This document shows, piece after piece, positions 25,037 through 32,869 of a stretch of 55,175 bases of DNA. The notes below the pieces were generated by a model. That model made no database searches and was not told the DNA's origin. It was given only the letters and a program-made list of their open reading frames with translations. Each line of letters opens with the position of its first letter. Within the stretch, counting starts at the first letter, position 1. The position numbers and the translations under genes were made by a program. The stretch is from Pseudomonadota bacterium (GTDB lineage Bacteria; Bdellovibrionota; Bdellovibrionia; Bdellovibrionales; Bdellovibrionaceae): NCBI GenBank assembly GCA_021300175.1, contig JAJTIC010000030.1:1-55175 (forward strand). The letters are read 5' to 3'.

Positions 25037-25821
25037 TAATTTCTCCGAATACTAACCACATCAAACTGTGGATCTAATAATTGATTAGAACTCAGCGCAC
25101 TCTGATCATTGAAATCTTCAGGACGCACAAGCCCTGTCACAATGACTTTGTACTCACGCTTGCCGATCATAAAAGGCTGCTGTCCTTTCACTCGGTAGTT
25201 GCCATCTGGAAGCCTTTCCACAATGCGAGTGGGCACCATTTCCAGATTGAGAGGCTCGTCTTTTTCTTCTACTTTCTTTGGCTCTGAAGCAGGAGCTCGA
25301 GCCGGCGTTTCACCTTTGGGAGACTGCGCTAAATTCCCTGCGGGAACTTCTGGTTGATTCTTTTTGAGTTCTTCTTCCTCGAGCTGCTTCAAAAGCTTTT
25401 TGATGACAGAAACTTTGGTCTCGACCTGCTTTTGAGCTGATCCTTCAATTTTAACGTTCAGAAGATCGCCCTCACGACGAGACTTATTCTGTGCAAACAA
25501 ATACGCCCCTTGGCCTTCGTTCACCCACATAGAACCAGCTTTATCATGCAGCTGGGCCTCTTCTTCCATGCGTGTTCTTGTCATTTTACGATACTGACGA
25601 TTCGATGGATTGTAAGTGTTCGGATTCTCAGAAAACTTCACAATCGGATCACCATTAAACTGAGTGGGGGGTGGTGGTGGCGCATCAGGATCTTGAGAGA
25701 GCCCCACCCATGAACCTGCTTTTTGAGTTCCATAGGAAAGTGTCGAACATCCTGTGTTCAGCAACGACAGAAAGATGGCAATACAAAAACAGACTTGGAA
25801 AAACAAAGAACGACTCATCAT
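25036..25821 (-). CDS. flgH: Flagellar L-ring lipoprotein FlgH
   Basis: A 261-residue outer membrane L-ring subunit. The lipobox LLNTGC has the lipid-accepting Cys near residue 25. NEGQGAYLFAQNKSRREGDLL near 101-121 and the C-terminal NQLLDPQFDVVSIRR match FlgH. A Glu/Lys/Pro-rich insertion at residues 145-185 is unusual. Its presence supports a diderm cell. It overlaps flgA by 4 bases and flgI by 1. Confidence 0.94.
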   Translation of the reverse strand: MMSRSLFFQVCFCIAIFLSLLNTGCSTLSYGTQKAGSWVGLSQDPDAPPPPPTQFNGDPIVKFSENPNTYNPSNRQYRKMTRTRMEEEAQLHDKAGSMWVNEGQGAYLFAQNKSRREGDLLNVKIEGSAQKQVETKVSVIKKLLKQLEEEELKKNQPEVPAGNLAQSPKGETPARAPASEPKKVEEKDEPLNLEMVPTRIVERLPDGNYRVKGQQPFMIGKREYKVIVTGLVRPEDFNDQSALSSNQLLDPQFDVVSIRRN

Positions 25822-26759
25822 TGCACCTTCACGACACCTTTCTCGACCAATACACCTGAAATAACTTTTTTAGTTTCTGGCTGCTTCACTCGGATCACAT
25901 CACCTAAGAATCCTGTTTCCTCAGCGACAGCTGAAGAGGTGATCTCCATGACATCTGATCCAATCAATAACTTCACTGTCTGGCCGCGTTCAACGGCAGC
26001 TTCTTTTTTCAGATCCTGAAAACTCACATTCTGTCCGATCGTGATCGTGCGAGCGCTCACTCTCCCTACAAGATCTTGTAGCTGAGGAGTCGCATCCTTT
26101 ACGAATCCAATGTTGATTTTCTTCAGCTCAAGATCACTCATCTGAATTCGTTGTCCAAACTGAATCATTCGTTTCGCAATCGGAGCTTCCTTCCACCATT
26201 GCATTCGGCCTTGGACAAAGAGTTGCTGTTTTCCTTGGCTTGTTTCTACGATCAGTGGCAGCAGAAAGCTTCCGGGTTGCCGCACCGATTGGGTATCGAG
26301 TTGAACGCCCAAAACTTCGCTGGAACCTTGAATCTCTGGAATCTTCAGGTCAGTGTAGACAACTTCACAAGATCCACAGTATCTCTCTACTTCCTCATAG
26401 ATTTGCCGGCGAAGGCCGTTTTCGGAAATAAAGTTTCTTTTAGCTTTGATCTGCACGACTTCAGGAATTCTCAGTGAAACTTGCTGTAGATCCTGAAAAC
26501 TGAGTTTGCCACGAATTTCTTGGGCTAGGCTTTTAGCCTCGATAGGAACGGTTGTTTCATTTAGAATGGAATCATAAATCACAAGATCATAAAGCTTTTG
26601 AACCAAAGGCTTTTGAAAATCTGTAAGATCTGAGATTTCTCCCAGTCGGATAGGTTCGCCTGTGCGAACAGTGGCCTGCGACTTAATCTGCACATCAAGC
26701 TTTTCTGCTTGAGCTGTCATACTGAATAAAAATGTCGCAAGTACCAAAGCCTTCACCAT
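25818..26759 (-). CDS. flgA: P-ring assembly chaperone FlgA
   Basis: A 313-residue periplasmic protein with a signal peptide (LVLATFLFSMTAQA, residues 5-18). The C-terminal SAF-like domain is marked by KRMIQFGQRIQMSDLELKKI, VGRVSARTITIGQNVSFQDL and the final VIRVKQPETKKVISGVLVEKG. It assists P-ring assembly of FlgI. It sits 3 bases after flgG and overlaps flgH by 4. The N-terminal domain is longer than in E. coli FlgA (about 220 residues), a common form in delta-type bacteria. Confidence 0.9.
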   Translation of the reverse strand: MVKALVLATFLFSMTAQAEKLDVQIKSQATVRTGEPIRLGEISDLTDFQKPLVQKLYDLVIYDSILNETTVPIEAKSLAQEIRGKLSFQDLQQVSLRIPEVVQIKAKRNFISENGLRRQIYEEVERYCGSCEVVYTDLKIPEIQGSSEVLGVQLDTQSVRQPGSFLLPLIVETSQGKQQLFVQGRMQWWKEAPIAKRMIQFGQRIQMSDLELKKINIGFVKDATPQLQDLVGRVSARTITIGQNVSFQDLKKEAAVERGQTVKLLIGSDVMEITSSAVAEETGFLGDVIRVKQPETKKVISGVLVEKGVVKVQ

Positions 26760-26762
26760 CGC

Positions 26763-27548
26763 TTACCTCAAGTTATTGACCGATTGCAGCATTTGATCTG
26801 CAGCTTGGACGGCTTTCGAGTTGGTTTCGTAAAACCTTTGAGCTGTGATCATATTGACCATCTCTTCTGCGATATTCACGTTGGAACCTTCCAACTGCCC
26901 CTGAGCCAGAAGTCCCGTGCCCTGCAAGCCAGGACGCGAAGTCAGCGGCTGCCCACTCGCTCCGGTTTGCAAAAGAAGATTTCGTCCGATTGATTTGAGA
27001 CCCGCTGGGTTCACAAAATTCACGACATCAATCTGTCCAATTTGCTGAGGAACAGAGTTAGGGCCCTGAATAATTCTAACAGCTCCATCTTGCGCAATTT
27101 CAACACCCATCGAGTCGGCGGGAATCACAATCTCGGGCTGCAAAACATTGCCGTTTTTGTCCACCATCCGACCTTGAGTGTCTCGGCGGAAAGCCCCATC
27201 CCGAGTGTAGGCCACTTGGCCATCTGGGGTCAGAACTTGAAAAAATCCAGTTCCTTCAATTTGAATATCGAGAGCGTTTTTGGTGATCATCGCTCCGCCA
27301 TTGGAAAAATCTTTTTGAACAGCTGCTGTGCGTACGCCCATTCCTGTCTGTACACCTGTGGGACTGACAGCATTCAGTCCGGAAGCAGCTCCTGGCTCTT
27401 TCACAGTTTGATACATGAGATCTTCAAACTCAGCTCGAGATTTTTTAAATCCTGCTGTGGAAGAGTTCGCTAAGTTATTGGAAATCACTTCCATGCTTTC
27501 TTGTTGCGCCTGAAGTCCTGTGGCTGCTGTATTCAGAGCTTTTAACAT
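26763..27548 (-). CDS. flgG: Flagellar distal rod protein FlgG
   Basis: A 261-residue axial protein forming the distal rod. MLKALNTAATGLQAQQESME opens as FlgG does, followed by VISNNLANSSTAGFKKSRAE, and the C-terminal NVNIAEEMVNMITAQRFYET is the axial repeat. Length is standard for FlgG. Secreted through the flagellar export apparatus without a signal peptide. It follows flgF by 15 bases. Confidence 0.96.
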   Translation of the reverse strand: MLKALNTAATGLQAQQESMEVISNNLANSSTAGFKKSRAEFEDLMYQTVKEPGAASGLNAVSPTGVQTGMGVRTAAVQKDFSNGGAMITKNALDIQIEGTGFFQVLTPDGQVAYTRDGAFRRDTQGRMVDKNGNVLQPEIVIPADSMGVEIAQDGAVRIIQGPNSVPQQIGQIDVVNFVNPAGLKSIGRNLLLQTGASGQPLTSRPGLQGTGLLAQGQLEGSNVNIAEEMVNMITAQRFYETNSKAVQAADQMLQSVNNLR

Positions 27549-27563
27549 CGTTTACCGCCTCAC

Positions 27564-28379
27564 CTATCTCGTATTTCCAACTTGATTGACAACTTTGTCT
27601 GCCATTTGGTCATAAGCTGAAATTGCTTTCTGAGTGCTTTCAAAAATCCGTGTCGTCTGAATCATGTCTGTCATTTCTTTCACAACATTCACATTCGACA
27701 TTTCTAAGAATCCCTGTTTCAAACTTGCTGCTGGTGCCGGAGTTGTTTCTGGGGTGGAATTGCTTTTGAAATTGTACATAGAACTGCCAATTTTCTGGAG
27801 ACTATCCTTATTGGCAACGTCCACCACAGCTAATCGAGCAATCACGTTCTCGCCTTCGTAAACATCTCCATTAGGAGCAATGTTGATGGGATTCTCACCA
27901 GTCAAACGAATCACTCTTGTCGCAGGATCTGCTCCAGCTTCAGCTTGTCTTAGAACCGGATACCCTTCTTTCGTGACGAGTTGACCATTGCCATCCATCT
28001 TAAAGCTTCCAAGTCTGGTGAGACGTACACCTTGGGGAGAAGCAATTTCAAAGAATCCCCCACCTTCAATAGCTACATCCAAAGGATTATTGGTATTTTT
28101 GAGTGGGCCTTGGGACCAATCGGTAAAAGTTCCTGCGGAATCCACATAGCTCATGTCTCCACCTTGCATGTCATAGAAACTTTCGATCGATGCGGGAACT
28201 CGGGGAACTTGCAAGACTGTTGGCGGCTTTTCGTTGGCTGTTAAATACTCTTGAAAAGTTTGCTGATCTTTTTTGAAGCCGGGAGTATTCACATTTGCCA
28301 AATTGTTTGCAATGGTGTCCAACTGCTGCGACTGCGCCAGCGCTCCACTCAATGCTGTGTAGATCCCTTTAATGGCCAT
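27564..28379 (-). CDS. flgF: Flagellar proximal rod protein FlgF
   Basis: A 271-residue axial protein of the rod. The N-terminal GIYTALSGALAQSQQLDTIA, then NNLANVNTPGFKK, and the C-terminal MSNVNVVKEMTDMIQTTRIF are family signatures. I choose ATG 28379 with GGGGGAGG about 4 bases upstream; an upstream in-frame extension to 28475 would read across the sigma-54 promoter and is rejected. It is the first gene of the flagellar operon and its leader is only about 15 bases from the predicted start site. Confidence 0.93.
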   Translation of the reverse strand: MAIKGIYTALSGALAQSQQLDTIANNLANVNTPGFKKDQQTFQEYLTANEKPPTVLQVPRVPASIESFYDMQGGDMSYVDSAGTFTDWSQGPLKNTNNPLDVAIEGGGFFEIASPQGVRLTRLGSFKMDGNGQLVTKEGYPVLRQAEAGADPATRVIRLTGENPINIAPNGDVYEGENVIARLAVVDVANKDSLQKIGSSMYNFKSNSTPETTPAPAASLKQGFLEMSNVNVVKEMTDMIQTTRIFESTQKAISAYDQMADKVVNQVGNTR

Positions 28380-28404
28380 AGGCCTCCCCCTATCACAGTG
28401 AAAC

Positions 28405-28420
28405 AGCAATGCCTGTGCCA
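28405..28420 (-). promoter_or_regulatory. Sigma-54 (RpoN) promoter for the flgF operon
   Basis: On the minus strand TGGCACAGGCATTGCT matches the -24/-12 consensus TGGCAC-N5-TTGCW completely, with GG and GC separated by 10 bases. The start site would be near 28394, placing flgF 15 bases downstream. It implies an enhancer-binding activator encoded elsewhere. Confidence 0.92.
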
Positions 28421-28597
28421 GTAGATCTCGACTCGACCAATGCAGGGAATTGAAGCTCGGAGATTTAGCATTCAAGCGCTATAACCGATAAGAGCGACGA
28501 CACCGACAAAAGTCCTGATGTCATTTTTCTGTCCTCTGATGTTGAAACCGTCAAAAAGTTGAATCGACTTCACCGTCTTCTCCTGTAAGAATGAATC

Positions 28598-29521
28598 ATG
28601 CTATCGATCCTTTTGTTTTCATTCATAGTTCAATCAGCACCCGTCACGGCGCCAACAAAGCCTCTGAGTTTGAAGGAGAAGCTCCAAGCAAGAATGGCAG
28701 AAAGCCCCAAGGCCTCTGCCAGCACTTTGTTCTTCGACTTCCCAGTAACCTACAATGCTCGAGTTTCACACTGGATTAATCATTTTCAAAATAAAGGTCG
28801 CAACTGGTTTCACCGATGGATTGAAAAGTCCACCAAATACATGCCGCCCATTCAACGTGAACTGAAAGCTGCAGGACTGCCTCAGGACTTGGCTTTTATG
28901 GTCATGATTGAAAGTGGTTTTGAACCGAATGCAATTTCTCATGCTGATGCCGTGGGGCCTTGGCAGTTTATTCAACCAACGGGTGAAAGATATGGGCTTC
29001 AAGTGAAGTGGTGGGTGGATGAACGCCGTGATTTGATGAAGGCTACTGGTGCAGCCATTCGCTACATGCGAGATCTCTATGCCGAATTCGGTTCGTGGTA
29101 CTTGGTGGCGGCTTCTTACAACATGGGTGAGAATGGCCTGAGAAGGCAAATTCAGAAACATAAGACCCGAGATTTTTGGGAACTTTCAAAATTGGGAGCT
29201 CTTCCGCAAGAAACGATGGATTACGTACCCAAGATTCTAGCTGTGATGATGATCACTAAATCACCGTCTCTTTATGGCTTTCGTGACATTGCTGAACTCG
29301 AACCTCTCTCCTACGACGTCGTGATGGTCCCTGGAGGAACTGATCTTAATAAACTTGCCGATCACCTTGGAATCACGCACAAATCCATGAAGGATCTTAA
29401 CGCCGAACTTCTTGTAGGTTATATACCTGAGACAGTGCGATCCTATCCAGTCCGTGTTCCTTTTGGCGCCGCAAAAGCCGCGGGAACTTTTATCGCAAAG
29501 AACGAGAGCTCATGGCGCTAA
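28598..29521 (+). CDS. Lytic transglycosylase, SLT domain (MltD-like)
   Basis: A 307-residue exported peptidoglycan lyase. A signal peptide ends near residue 13. The SLT domain shows MVMIESGFEPNAISHADAVGPWQFIQP near 101-127 with the catalytic Glu, and YLVAASYNMGENGLRR near 166. The last 70 residues (LNKLADHLGITHKSMKDLNA) resemble a degenerate LysM-like peptidoglycan-binding part. It is transcribed away from flgF, with a 218-base shared upstream region, and overlaps the aspartate kinase start by 10 bases. It could clear peptidoglycan for the flagellum, since FlgJ lacks a hydrolase domain, but that is inference. Confidence 0.92.
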   Translation: MLSILLFSFIVQSAPVTAPTKPLSLKEKLQARMAESPKASASTLFFDFPVTYNARVSHWINHFQNKGRNWFHRWIEKSTKYMPPIQRELKAAGLPQDLAFMVMIESGFEPNAISHADAVGPWQFIQPTGERYGLQVKWWVDERRDLMKATGAAIRYMRDLYAEFGSWYLVAASYNMGENGLRRQIQKHKTRDFWELSKLGALPQETMDYVPKILAVMMITKSPSLYGFRDIAELEPLSYDVVMVPGGTDLNKLADHLGITHKSMKDLNAELLVGYIPETVRSYPVRVPFGAAKAAGTFIAKNESSWR

Positions 29522-30663
29522 TTGTTCAAAAATATGGAGGAGCCACCGTCGCTGACCCCGAGAAAATCAAAGCTGTCGCCAGACGGGTCGCGACTCAAGT
29601 GAAGAGTGGTGACCAGCTTGTGGTTGTTGTTTCCGCCATGGGAAAAACAACCAATCAGTTGATCGAACTTGCCCACCAAGTTTCATCTCACCCCAGTCGG
29701 CGCGAAATGGACATGCTTCTCACCACCGGTGAGCGTATCAGCATGGCTTTACTGTCGATGGCTTTACAGGCTGAAGGCGTCAGCGCTATTTCTTTTACTG
29801 GCAGCCAAGCAGGTATTCTCACTGATGATTCTCATGTGAATGCCAGCGTCATTGAAGTGAAAGGGCACCGCGTACAAGAAGCTCTTCAAGCTGGAAAAGT
29901 CGTCGTCCTTGCAGGCTTTCAAGGGGTTTCCCCAAAAACAAAGGAGATCACCACTTTGGGTCGCGGGGGATCTGATACGACTGCAGTTGCTATGGCTGGA
30001 TTTCTGAAAGCCGATCACTGCGAGATTCTCAAAGATGTGAATTCTATCTTCAATGCAGATCCCAAAATTTTCTCTGAAGCTCAAGCGATCACTTCTTTGA
30101 CCTACGATCAGCTTGTGGAAATGACTTTTTGGGGGGCCAAAGTTCTGAGTTATAAATCAGCCGTGATGGCCAGAGATCAAGCAATTCCTCTTTATGTGGG
30201 ACCAGCGTCTCAGAAAACCAACGAAGGCACTTGGGTCAAAAAAGAATCTCAATCCCTCGAGCAAAAGTTTCTCGCTTTCAATCAACATCGCTGCGTTTTG
30301 GGAATCAAGACATCTTTGAGTCTGCCTGAACTCTTTCAGTGGTTTCACGATTATGAAATTGCGGATCCTTTGGTTCTTCAAAAAACGCAGGATCTTTTAT
30401 GGGTCACCGGCCCTGAAGAAGTGACGGAAGATTTGCGCACAACAATCACCCAAGTCCAAAGCCATGTGATTCAAATTCAAGAAGTGGCTCAATCCATCAG
30501 CTTCACTTTCCAAAAGCCGGTCACGGCGAAAGAAAAAACAAGACTCGATCAGCTCACCAAAAACCTCAAGAAAATGGCCACGATTGAAACTGAACTCAGT
30601 TGCACTTACTTGATTTCAAATCAGGAAAATTTTTCCGATCTTGTTCGATCACTATTGAAGTAG
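29512..30663 (+). CDS. lysC: Aspartate kinase with divergent regulatory region
   Basis: A 383-residue aspartokinase, first step to lysine, threonine, methionine and diaminopimelate. The kinase core has VQKYGGATVADPEKI at 5-19, LLTTGERISMALLSM near 70-84, FQGVSPKTKEITTLGRGGSDTTA near 139-161, and VNSIFNADPK near 180. The C-terminal 140 residues, where paired ACT domains belong, lack the usual VTxVG-like motifs. Feedback control may therefore differ. It overlaps the transglycosylase by 10 bases. Asd, the next enzyme of the path, is 19 kb away. Confidence 0.88.
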   Translation: MALIVQKYGGATVADPEKIKAVARRVATQVKSGDQLVVVVSAMGKTTNQLIELAHQVSSHPSRREMDMLLTTGERISMALLSMALQAEGVSAISFTGSQAGILTDDSHVNASVIEVKGHRVQEALQAGKVVVLAGFQGVSPKTKEITTLGRGGSDTTAVAMAGFLKADHCEILKDVNSIFNADPKIFSEAQAITSLTYDQLVEMTFWGAKVLSYKSAVMARDQAIPLYVGPASQKTNEGTWVKKESQSLEQKFLAFNQHRCVLGIKTSLSLPELFQWFHDYEIADPLVLQKTQDLLWVTGPEEVTEDLRTTITQVQSHVIQIQEVAQSISFTFQKPVTAKEKTRLDQLTKNLKKMATIETELSCTYLISNQENFSDLVRSLLK

Positions 30664-30833
30664 CTTTCGAGCATTTTCATCGCTCTTTTGGGCACTTATA
30701 AGACCTGCAATCCTGTAAGACCAGCGATCCTAATTCGCCGTTGTCGTGGTCAAGCATCTGAAGTTTGGCCTGAAGCCTTAAGCATCATATCCCTTCTCAA
30801 ATAATTATCTTCGGATGAAAAAGCAAAACCAAT

Positions 30834-32114
30834 TTAAGGCAAGAATCCTTCCGTCGAGAGCAAATCAAAATATCGACCGTTCACTTTTCGAAAGATATTT
30901 GTGTTCGGCCCTGTGATTCCATCGGGACCAACGACTCCGGCAATAGAACGAGTGGGATCTTTAGCTCCACCCGGCATGAACTGTTGAAGATTCACACCTG
31001 TTTGTCCAGGTAATCCGCTATATCCGCCGCCGCCATAAGAAGATCCGCTACCACCACCGCCGCCACCAAATCCTCCGCCTCCGCTGCCACCGCCACTACC
31101 ACCGCCACTGAATCCCGAAAGAATTTTGGTATTATATCCGCTGGCACCTTTGCCTTGAGGTTGAGGACTGGAACCCGTGTCGCCACCGCGACCCCCACCA
31201 CCAAGTCCACCGCCACCACCGCCGCCGGGACGATTGGGTGCCTCGTTGCCGGCATTTACGCCACCACCGGTTGGGGAGATGCCGCCGAAATCAGAGCCAC
31301 CTAAATCTAATCCGCCGCCTGAGCCAGGTCCACCACCTAGGCCAGCACTCGATGCACTGGATGATCCTGTATTACCGCCACCGCCACCGCTACCGCCGCC
31401 ACCTCCGAATCCACCACATCGCGGATCCGCAGGATTCGTTCGACAAACACAAACAGTATTATTCGCAGCCGTCTCGGGATTTGTACAATCCGTTCCGGCG
31501 AGATCTCCACCACCTTGTCCACAAACAGGAGCTTGAGGATTCGCTTTACAAAACTCAGTCAATGGATTCGACGCTGCTTTCTCACATTGTGCTGCACTTT
31601 GCGCCGTCATCATCAAATTCATCACATTCATCGCCGCCCCCGCCAAATTCTGCTGGAGTGAGTTGCATCGCTTACGCGGCTCGCGGATTTGAAATTGAGC
31701 TTGCTGAAGGGCTGCATATTTTGAATCACTCTGTGAGGTCGTTCTTAGCAGTTCTGAAATCTTCTTCGAGTCCTGCTCACAAGCGCTCGAACACTCCATG
31801 TACTTCGCTCCACAGTATCCTTGATACGCGCCAAGAGCTGCATTCGCTGCATTGACCAATGTCCCCATTCCCGAGCAAGCGGCTTGAGGATTCGATGCCG
31901 CCATCATCGTCATCTGTTGCAACATCCCCATACCCATCGCCTGCACTTGCCGCATACCTGGATCTGTTTCAGTGTTGCAAGTTTGACTAGCATCATCAGT
32001 TTTTGCCTGACATTCCTGGTAATAAAGATTTGCCTCTTTGTCCAACTGTTCAGCCAAAGAGTACGCTGAAAGGAATATTAGAGTAATTCCCAGAATGCGC
32101 GCAAACTTCCCCAT
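30834..32114 (-). CDS. Secreted Cys-rich and Gly-rich protein of unknown function
   Basis: A 426-residue exported protein. Residues 1-21 are a signal peptide ending SLA. Residues 22-240 form a Cys-rich, helical part with about 17 Cys, including YQECQAKTD, YMECSSACEQ, EFCKAN and VCVCRTNP. Residues 240-375 are low-complexity Gly/Ser runs such as GGGGGSGGGGG. The last 50 residues are structured (RKVNGRYFDLLSTEGFLP). A strong GGGGGA ribosome binding site precedes the ATG. I do not recognise the family; it may be a surface or envelope protein. Upstream it has a FliA-like -10 box and an inverted repeat also found before the lipoprotein at 43674. Confidence 0.8.
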   Translation of the reverse strand: MGKFARILGITLIFLSAYSLAEQLDKEANLYYQECQAKTDDASQTCNTETDPGMRQVQAMGMGMLQQMTMMAASNPQAACSGMGTLVNAANAALGAYQGYCGAKYMECSSACEQDSKKISELLRTTSQSDSKYAALQQAQFQIREPRKRCNSLQQNLAGAAMNVMNLMMTAQSAAQCEKAASNPLTEFCKANPQAPVCGQGGGDLAGTDCTNPETAANNTVCVCRTNPADPRCGGFGGGGGSGGGGGNTGSSSASSAGLGGGPGSGGGLDLGGSDFGGISPTGGGVNAGNEAPNRPGGGGGGGLGGGGRGGDTGSSPQPQGKGASGYNTKILSGFSGGGSGGGSGGGGFGGGGGGSGSSYGGGGYSGLPGQTGVNLQQFMPGGAKDPTRSIAGVVGPDGITGPNTNIFRKVNGRYFDLLSTEGFLP

Positions 32115-32132
32115 GATTCCCCCTACAGTTAA

Positions 32133-32191
32133 GTATCGGCGAAAACTGGGGATTGATGAAGATTCTCAATCTAGGAATCTCAATTTGAGAC
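32133..32191 (-). promoter_or_regulatory. Candidate promoter and inverted repeat upstream of the Gly-rich gene
   Basis: On the minus strand 32140-32133 reads GCCGATAC, one base from the FliA -10 consensus GCCGATAA, but no good -35 is visible. At 32191-32177 lies GTCTCA-AAT-TGAGAT, an almost perfect 6-3-6 inverted repeat whose centre is 70 bases from the ATG. A similar repeat precedes the lipoprotein at 43674. Confidence 0.4.
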
Positions 32192-32250
32192 GTTAAATGA
32201 TGGCTGATTCTGCCCACTGAGCACCCCGCTCTCCTCATTCGCAGCTTGCT

Positions 32251-32358
32251 CTCAAAATTAAGGGCACCTCAGAGTATCGCCCTCTCATATGCCACAGGAC
32301 GACGAGGAGTTTTGGTTCCACTCCCCCCTCAAAATGGGGTAGATTTCCCTCTCAAAAT
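32251..32358. repeat. Three CTCAAAAT direct repeats before the glutathione peroxidase gene
   Basis: CTCAAAAT occurs at 32251, 32328 and 32351; the first and third extend to CTCTCAAAAT(T)AAGG. The third leads into the AAGGAG ribosome binding site. They could be regulator sites or traces of local duplication. Confidence 0.35.
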
Positions 32359-32370
32359 AAGGAGTACACC

Positions 32371-32853
32371 ATGTCGACTTTTCATGATTTCAAAGTCAAA
32401 AATACCAAAGGCGAAGAAGTTTCTCTTGCTGATTATCGCGGAAAATTTGTGCTTGTCGTGAATGTGGCCAGCAAATGTGGATTCACTCCCCAATACACTG
32501 GCCTTGAAAAATTGTATAAAAATCTTTCAGCGAAGAACGTGGTGGTGCTTGGATTTCCGTGCAATCAGTTCGGCGCTCAAGAACCTGGCAACATGGAAGA
32601 GATTCAAAACTTTTGTAAGCTGACTTATGATATTTCATTTCCTTTGATGTCGAAAATTGACGTGAATGGAGATAAGGCTCATCCCGTGTATTCATGGCTC
32701 AAGAGCTCAGCTCCCGGCCTTCTTGGGACCGAAGCCATCAAATGGAATTTCACTAAATTTTTAGTGGGACCTGATGGCCAAGTGATCAAGCGATATGCGC
32801 CCCAAACTTCTCCAGAGGACATTGAAAAAGAAATTCTCGGTTTATTGAAATAA
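32371..32853 (+). CDS. Glutathione peroxidase-family thiol peroxidase
   Basis: A 160-residue peroxidase that reduces hydrogen or lipid peroxides. Residues 31-41 are NVASKCGFTPQ with peroxidatic Cys36; VLGFPCNQFGAQEPG near 63-77 holds the catalytic Gln and likely resolving Cys; KWNFTKFLVGPDGQ near 128 holds the Trp-Asn pair. As with most bacterial Cys-type members the real reductant is probably thioredoxin. AAGGAG precedes the ATG. It stands 16 bases before the peptidase gene, so the two may share a transcript. Confidence 0.95.
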   Translation: MSTFHDFKVKNTKGEEVSLADYRGKFVLVVNVASKCGFTPQYTGLEKLYKNLSAKNVVVLGFPCNQFGAQEPGNMEEIQNFCKLTYDISFPLMSKIDVNGDKAHPVYSWLKSSAPGLLGTEAIKWNFTKFLVGPDGQVIKRYAPQTSPEDIEKEILGLLK

Positions 32854-32869
32854 TTGAGATGAGGTTTTT

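Noticed and set aside
28484-28491. ACCGATAA as a FliA -10 box for the transglycosylase gene
   Set aside because: No acceptable -35 at the right distance and it lies over 100 bases from the start.
30664-30833. Spacer between the convergent lysC and Gly-rich genes
   Set aside because: No hairpin plus T run, tRNA or ORF is convincing; direct repeats TAAGACC are short and probably chance.
31177-31855. Long plus-strand frames rich in Pro and His opposite the Gly-rich gene
   Set aside because: They are the mirror of a low-complexity GGN repeat; the minus frame has signal peptide, ribosome site and a stable tail.
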